Source of the DNA: Trichobilharzia szidati
Taxonomy: Eukaryota > Platyhelminthes > Trematoda > Strigeidida > Schistosomatidae
Direction: 5' to 3'
Assembly: GCA_944472155.2 (NCBI GenBank)
Contig: OX235279.1
Location: 56,765,564-56,829,563, forward strand
Length of the DNA: 64,000 bases
The notes below the pieces were generated by a model. That model did no database searches. It was not told where the DNA came from and worked only from the letters and a program-made list of their open reading frames with translations. The translations under genes and the position numbers were made by a program. Of the stretch, positions 57,292-64,000 are shown piece by piece (the stretch's first letter is position 1; each line of letters opens with the position of its first letter).

Positions 57292-59620
57292 TGCATATCA
57301 ATGATACGAAACAAATTGATCACTCGGGTGAATAACGTTTATCAGTGTTGTTATTGTGTATTTTCGAATGATACCTAATTAATGTTTTCAGCTAACATTG
57401 ACAGTTACTATTTATCAGATGTTTATTCAATTACCTACAATGTAAATTAATCCTATGTAAACAGTATATTTATCAAAAGACGATATTAAGTCAAGAGGAT
57501 GTAAGGTAACTCAGAGGTTTTCTGCTCATATCACCAAAGTGGTCTGATACTTTTAACCACGACAGGAACATCTGTATAAAAAGTGTTAATTAGTTTTCGT
57601 TGCATTTAAAGTATTACAGTAATGCTGCTTATCACAAAGAGATCTAGGCAGTAGTCAAAAGTGAAAGTTAGCAAAATTGGATTCCTCATTTCTTCTTTGA
57701 TGATTTCGTAAAATACGCATTCCAGGAAAACCTCTGTAGCATTTTAGACTGTCATATTTAAAAACGACAGCTTATGATATTATTTTATTCATTGTGTATG
57801 ATAAAAATGTATTCATACGAAGTAATTATTATAGAAAGTTAAATATAGAAAAGATTTTGAACCAACTCCTGAATATGTGACAGATATTTCGACCATATTT
57901 ATTTAAATATTATTCATATTAGAAAGTGGGCTTGAAAACTTAATGCTGCCGTTGTCATTTTCTATGACTTCCAAAGTAATTTCGAGGTTATTGATTTCTT
58001 CTAATCATAACTCATTTACAAGTGAACAAAGAGAGACAAGCTCACAGCCAGAAACTCGATGACTTTTTTCTTTATGAAACTGAATTACGAGTTTTATGTT
58101 TCATTTTTTTGGCAGCCAGTTTTTCGACTATTTCATAAAAAGGAAAGCAACATTAATTTAATTTATTTGGAATACAATCATACACCCCCCAGTCATCGGA
58201 GTAAAATATTTTCACACCCAAATTTCCCTTTCAGTTGGGATTGAGTCTGATTCGCTTCAAAAGGTCTCAAATAAAAAAATGACTCTTATGACTATTATGA
58301 GCGTCGGACAGATGCAGAACGAGGTCGTACTAACATCCGTATATGGTCACAAAAGTAATTTTTGTTTTTCACTGATAACATTTTGTGTACCAGTAAGTCA
58401 AATGTTGAATTGCCTGAAATTTTTATTCGCAGTTGAGGTGCTGTCTGAATTACAACTACTTATATCTTATTAGTTTACCAGGAGAGCAACAGACGATTAA
58501 TAAATTTATGATGTATTTGTGTGTTCGCACTTAAAACTCCTCGGAACTTCAGTGAGACTGCAATTCCTTTTCTTCTATTTTGAAATTGTTTCATGAGACG
58601 GCATCTTAAATCGCTTTCTAATCTAAAATTAGGATTTTGCTTACCTTTAAAAATAATTGTTATTTAACCATTTACTTTATACGTACAAAGATATACAGAG
58701 ATGTACATTTTCTGTATTAAATCAAAGATTTAACTTAACGTTTAAATAGCTATCTCAACATTTTAAAGAAAAATAAATTTTCGTCATGTTTGTCAAGAGT
58801 TTTAGATGAATATATAACAATTTGTTTTAATACCTGCTTTTCTTGTTTTTATATGATTGATTATTTAAAACCGCTTCCATATGAAAAATTAATGCAAACC
58901 TGATAGACTCAACAAAGTATGCTGGAAAATTGTTTCCGCATATTTTTAGACGTTCATGATGAATATGCTAGTGAATGCACTTTACCGTGATGATATTTTG
59001 AAAATTCTGTCAAACAAATCACTCCAAACATTTAAACGTGGAATTTGTAATTTTGTCAAACACATTCTTATCTACAAATACTTCAATCCAAAACCTTTTA
59101 TATTATATTATAAATATTATACTCCGTCACAAACTTAATTCATTGTGCCAACAACCTATATTTTATTGTTTTGGAGAAAATTGAATACATATTCAAGTAA
59201 ACAGTGAGGTATTTCTGGTTCAGATAAAAAAAGATACTCTTTAGTCTTATTTTTAGAACAAACGTCTTATCAGTTAGACGGTGAATATCAACTCTTGTTG
59301 GTGTTTTTGATTCTCATTCATCATTTTTGGTGTGATCACTAAACCAACCACCGCCTTATTTATGTATTAAAATGCATTGATTCATATTTGCAAACATTGG
59401 GAGTTAACATCAAACTTCTGAATAGTGAAGTAGTTTTCAGGGAAGCATTTTATGCTGACCTGATGAAAACAACAATTTTGTACTGACCACATCATGAAAA
59501 AACTCAATCACACCTCATAGTAAATTCATCACATACATCTACAGATGGGAATTTTTTGTACATTAAGTTTATTAATGTTACCAATGAAACTAATGTTTAA
59601 TTTTGTCAGAGTGTTGTTAA
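57292..59620. other. Unassigned AT-rich DNA
   Basis: ORFs at 58059-58244, 58279-58473 and 58956-59138 (plus) have no recognised domain. Confidence 0.45.
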
Positions 59621-60063
59621 CTTCGTCGATCAGAGTGAAATAATCTTTAGGCTTACTTTTAATTTGTAAACATGAGAATTGTCAACAGAAGACTGAGTGT
59701 GTCACTAGGCAGAGCCTATTCTGCAGTTCAGCTCGTCCCCACCTATCGGACAACATCCTATTTGGTGCAATCAAAAATCGATAGATATCCTTCTCATGTT
59801 AGCTCCAATTGTATATACAAATTTACTAGAGCTCAGTTCTCCTCAAGTTTGCTGAAGCCATCTGCATGAAGCACCAGAAACCTGATTTATGCGTTCAGAA
59901 AGAAATAGTTATCAATCTTTCTTTGCTTTGGTAACTGGAAATGTTCACCTCTTTTTCATCTGACTACGTAATGCCAAAAATTTATTTTGTGCATGTTCAT
60001 TGTCGTTCGGAATAGTGTTTAATATTATATATATTACTGTAAGCATATATTGATTGATTGATT

Positions 60064-60363
60064 TGTTAACTGATTAAAAATGCCCATTAAAATTTTCAAA
60101 AGAATGGACACGGAACAAAGAATACTTTTTTTCGATAAATTCATCATCAGGCTCTACAATTATATATACATTATAATGAAAGAATGAATTAGTGTTATGA
60201 TCGACAGTAATGTTTAAATAACATCAAATCAATAATATTGATGGATTAAAGGTGAACAGCATCAACATAAAATAAGCTGAATGTCAGAAGAATTATGAAA
60301 GATAATAGTACAAATTCATAAGTTTATATTTTCTATTGAGGGTTGGGGCAGTAGTAGGGGCTG
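60064..60363 (-). mobile_element. Nested Penelope family C 3' end, 5'-truncated
   Basis: Minus strand aligns with the 35.93-36.17 kb UTR (aaatataaacttatgaattt, then ttcattataatgtatata) and ends past the hammerhead. GATTGATTGATT lies on both sides (60052-60063, 60364-60375). It may be a target duplication, though the motif is itself a simple repeat. About 300 bp. Confidence 0.75.
60113..60154 (-). ncRNA. Hammerhead motif, Penelope family C copy 2
   Basis: Minus: stem I GAGC / GTTC; core CTGATGA; 10-nt stem II region with few pairs; GAA; stem III AAAG / CTTT with extra A residues. Same plan as 36122-36162. Confidence 0.55.
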
Positions 60364-60560
60364 GATTGATTGATTGGTTTTTGTTTAAAAATGAACTCTG
60401 TGCAAGTATGTTAACATTTTTTCTGTAGATATATTTAGTAATGACTTTGGTCTGTAAACAGCTGATGAGAAGGCAACGGAATAAGTGTTGGTATCACTTT
60501 ATTCTACAAAAACTATTGTTCTTGCTTCATTCAAACTCATTCAGGGGAATAAGTGTATGA

Positions 60561-62344
60561 AACATGAAAATGTTACATCTGCTTTGAATTAATAACAGTG
60601 AGTGAAATACATTATATGCCACCCAGAAAATATTAGGCTTTCTTTTATAAATGTATTCTACTAAACATCTGTTTAACGATGTATTATGAGTTATAAACAT
60701 AGCAAACGTTTTATGAAACACGCAAGCGATTAGAATTTAGTTAATTTGCATTCCTTTTTTCTTTGCTGCTTTTGTATATATTGCCTTCATCCTCCTAACA
60801 GTAAAAAGAAATCCGATATGTTCAAATTTTTCAAAATTTATAAAACTATTGGAAACAATAAATATATACATACACCAGTAAAGCGTTTGTTTCTTAAGGA
60901 AAGCATTATGTTTTTAACAATTGTCTTAAATATTGACTAAATGTATAGAAAATGGAATATATGAACGATTCCACTATTCAGTACTGATACACTTTTATAA
61001 AGTGGTATTTTCCCTTAGCTATTTTACTCCTAAAGCTTTGAATTTTGACGGTAGACTTCGTGACATAATCTTTTGCATCGGTTTCGATGTTTATTCCATA
61101 TAAGGTGTACCTACGTTGTTTAATTTTGTTGAAATTCTGTTCAAAATGCAGGAAATTCTTCATCGTAGAGAAGCATTAGAAATGAAGTAAAAATTTGTTG
61201 TAGTAGGTCCTGCTGCAGGACCAAAAATTATATTCACTTAATGGACTGCAAGTAGTTATCATATCACCACTGGTTTAGATAAAAACATAACTATATTCAG
61301 AGTGAGTCTGGAAAGGATAATTAAAACACCGCATTTAAGTGCATGATAACATGAGGATATAAAAAATGAAGAGGTTCTCACTACCACAGAGTTCGGGTAT
61401 TTTCACCTTGGAGTACCACGAATAGGCTTTGCAGTTTGCATCGTCTACATTGTCTTAAAATTTATTAGTAAAATCACTTTAGTAAACTCATTGAAATCCA
61501 AACGCTGATCGCTCGTGTTCATAGGGAGAATATTCTCAGTTCAAAATTGTGTAATTGTGAAAAATATACGGAAAGTTAATGCAAATTAGTCTGTCCATAC
61601 TTTTTGTTTCTAAGCCTCTCGTAATCCACATCAAGTTGGAATTTATTATCGCCTTTTATTCGCCTTCGTAATTGTGTGGAATTAAATAATAATTGTATCT
61701 ATGTAAATTTATGTATTTAAATGCGACTGTATAGCTTTTGAAAATGAAATCACTGGAAAGGTATCTATGCTAAGATAGATAACTACACGACTAATAAATT
61801 CACTTTATTAGTAAAAGGCTTCTATTGGTTTATATTGTTGGATTCGTTTGAAACCAGCCATTGAAGAACTGAAATCCCCTGAAACAACTGCATTCCTGTG
61901 ATGCATTCCATAACACTGTATATTTCGTGTGACGTTTATGACCTTTTACAAATATCATTCTCACTTGATTGTTAAACATCAACATGATTCACTCAATGTT
62001 CTACTATCTCAAACATTAATTTTGCATTGAAGAAGTAACACACTGTCATGTTTATCAGTTTGTTTTTGACTAAGCATGACCTTTTCCTGGATTAGTAATA
62101 GTCAATACAACTGAAATCTGGAACCAGTCACAGCTTCGTTTCCTTTTGAGTGAAAATCGAGTTTCCCTGTTTATTTTGTTAGTTCAGTGATTATCTATAT
62201 AAAACCTAAACACCTGAGATAGTAGTTCATTCATTGTAATTTTCTGTCCATCTGTATTTAAAATATGACACATAATGACAATGTCTTAGGTGAAATACAT
62301 CTGTCCTGCAAATGGATTCATTTTGTGTGACAAAAACTTCAAAA
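60561..62344. other. Unassigned AT-rich DNA
   Basis: No coding recognised. Confidence 0.45.
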
Positions 62345-63935
62345 GTAAAGAACAAACTTTGACTGCTATTAAATGAATTTACTCAAAGTAATAAACAGTA
62401 AAAATATCACCGACAGCCGGAATTCTGCCAATGAGCACCAATCTTCCAACAAAAGCATAAGTTTCGAATGCTATAAATTTACTGAAAGCTGGGAAGGCAG
62501 CAGGACTATTGAATATCCCTCAGGAAGTACTGAAAACAAACAAACATCACCGGATATCTTCACGCCAATACTGTAGAAAAATTTTGAAGGAGAGAAAGTT
62601 TTCAACTGATTGGAAGAAAGTTTATTTTGTCAAACTACTAATGAACACACACTTTGGTCTCTTTAAAAACCGGCGCGGAATCATATTCTTGTCTTCGCCA
62701 AGCAAAGTTGTGTCAACCTGCAGGGACTGAAAGATGGTCTGGAAACAAAAGTCCATCCTGAACAAGCTGGATTCTTGAAAAATAAATTATTTGAGGGTCA
62801 AACTGCAGCTCTACGCATAATTATCCAACGGAGCGTAAAATGAGAGTCACTCTACTTACCTCAACTTCATTGACTTTGAAATGGCCTTCGACATAGCTGA
62901 TGGTGAAATAATTTGGAAAATACTTCAGCAATATGTCATGTAGTGCCCAAATCTTTATCATCCTCATTCAACGACTATATGATGATACTGAATGTCAAGT
63001 GATCCACATTAGAAAACTTAGCCGAGCTTTTGAACTGGATACAGGAGTAAGACAAGGCTGTATGTTTGTTATCACAAATGATACTCCTGATTGTGATGGT
63101 CCGGATTATATAGAAGACTTCAGGGAGTGAGGAGACAGCAGTGCGTTGGACCAAGAATAAAACTTTAGTAGATCCGGATTTCGCGGACGATCTATGTCTA
63201 ATGTCACATAAATTTCAAGACTTACAGGCGTAAACCAACCAGCTGACAGAAGGAGGAGTGAAAACAAAATTTTAAGTGAACACAAAAAATAGAGGTGATG
63301 ATGAAGACAACCAACCAACAACAGCAAGCACCATCAGTGAGAGAAATTCGAAAGAGGTCAAACCCTTCATTTATGTAGGCAGCATCGTTCCAGCTACAAG
63401 CAACACATATGAGGATATCAAAGGTAGAATTGGACAGGCAAGATAGACATTCATCACCCTGAAATAAGCGTGTGAATCTGCTGCTATCAGCATCAGTGAT
63501 AAGACTAAGATTTTTAACACTATTGTCAAAAGAGTGCTCCTGAATGATTCAGAGACTTGGGGCGTTACCGAACGCATTTCCAACAACCTTTTGAATACTT
63601 TTACAGCAGTTGTCTTCGCTAAATACTGAATACCGGGTTACCAGAAAGGATGAGCAACAAGTAACTCTGTGTAAGAATCAATCAAGAACTTATTGCCCAA
63701 CAAATATGCCGAAGTAACATTGTGAGTCAGGCCTTCGAGTAGAGCCTGAATGGCTGTTGGCAAGTTGGGATCCCAAGAGTGACATGGAGTAGACTGTATG
63801 TGGAGACGATGAAAACTTATGGGCAATCGTCTAGCCAGCTGAAGAGGACTACAGAGAACAGTTTGAAGTGGAGGTGTGTGGTCGAAGCCCTGTTTTCCAC
63901 TCGGAGCCCAGGGAGATAGTAATAAAATATAAACT
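62345..63935 (+). pseudogene. RTE-clade retrotransposon, reverse transcriptase to C-terminus, broken
   Basis: Plus strand in order: VHPEQAGFLKNKLFEGQTAA (62752), LDTGVRQGCMFVI (about 63030), FADDLCLMSHKFQDLQA with FADD intact in its own frame (about 63180-63230), FIYVGSIVPATS (63366), LLNDSETWG (63537), and WRCVVEALFSTRSPGR (63870), then two stops. The INFIDFEMAFDIAD block is at 62868. Nearly the whole reverse transcriptase can be followed, but the frame changes many times, so it is dead. A 5' truncation near 62345 is typical. Confidence 0.85.
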
Positions 63936-64000
63936 AACACCAGTGACAATTATTATTGCAAAATAGCATCTACGCCTTGCCTTTATTACTAATGCAAATT

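Larger units (their letters stand above)
59640..60560 (+). pseudogene. Penelope-like element 3' end (family B), internally deleted and invaded
   Basis: The frame 59672-59869 reads QLVPTYRTTSYLVQSKIDRY, then SNCIYKFTRAQFSSS; the Penelope pattern CIYKFTC should continue into YIG, but here the domain jumps to KHQKPDLCVQKEIVINLSLL (59866-59930), its C-terminal end. The catalytic half is therefore deleted. The UTR (from about 59935) is shared with 34801-35180 and is split by the insertion at 60064-60363. Confidence 0.75.

Overview
The window looks like a repeat-rich, AT-rich stretch of a schistosome-type flatworm genome (a blood fluke or close relative). The evidence is the transposon content. There are many broken Penelope-like elements (PLEs) with GIY-YIG endonuclease remnants, RTE-clade (SR2/Perere-like) and CR1/SR1-like non-LTR fragments, and tRNA-derived SINEs carrying hammerhead-ribozyme sequences of the SmA (SM-alpha) kind known from schistosomes. 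I recognise no complete host gene, bacterial operon, CRISPR or rRNA. Two short splice-flanked ORFs (37.5 and 55.9 kb) are weak host-exon candidates.

Layout. 1-3571: tandem array of a 791-bp unit; each unit has a minus-strand 125-codon ORF and, just upstream of its ATG, a hammerhead-like motif. 3572-4985: PLE 3' end split by a SINE with a target-site duplication. 6.4-6.9 kb: PLE fragment. 7.1-11.9 kb: head-to-head PLE pair whose 3' ends form a 790-bp near-perfect inverted repeat; two SINEs in opposite orientation lie in the middle. 14-17.7 kb: RTE and CR1 fragments, joined at a 34-bp perfect palindrome. 21.35-22.29 kb: 130/132-bp minisatellite. 22.8-24.5 kb: RTE fragments. 25.9-30.2 kb: SINEs, a PLE endonuclease tail and two foldback SINE insertions. 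34-36.5 kb: SINE, PLE 3' ends with hammerhead motif, another hammerhead SINE. 38.5-45.5 kb: PLE pieces, SINEs and an RTE 3' end. 48.5-51.9 kb: RTE, hammerhead-like loci, and the best PLE endonuclease ORF with its 3' hammerhead. 54.5-60.6 kb: SINEs, RTE pieces, nested PLEs. 62.3-63.9 kb: broken RTE copy reaching the window end.

Main message: the same self-cleaving RNA architecture (CUGANGA core, stem II, GAA, stem III, stem I closing across the cleavage site) recurs in at least four unrelated-looking contexts: the 791-bp array, the 3' ends of two PLE families, and several tRNA-derived SINE lineages. One SINE insertion is circularly permuted between direct target duplications, as expected if a ribozyme-processed multimer or circular RNA was the template. 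All of this was read by eye. Function, expression and copy number cannot be judged here.
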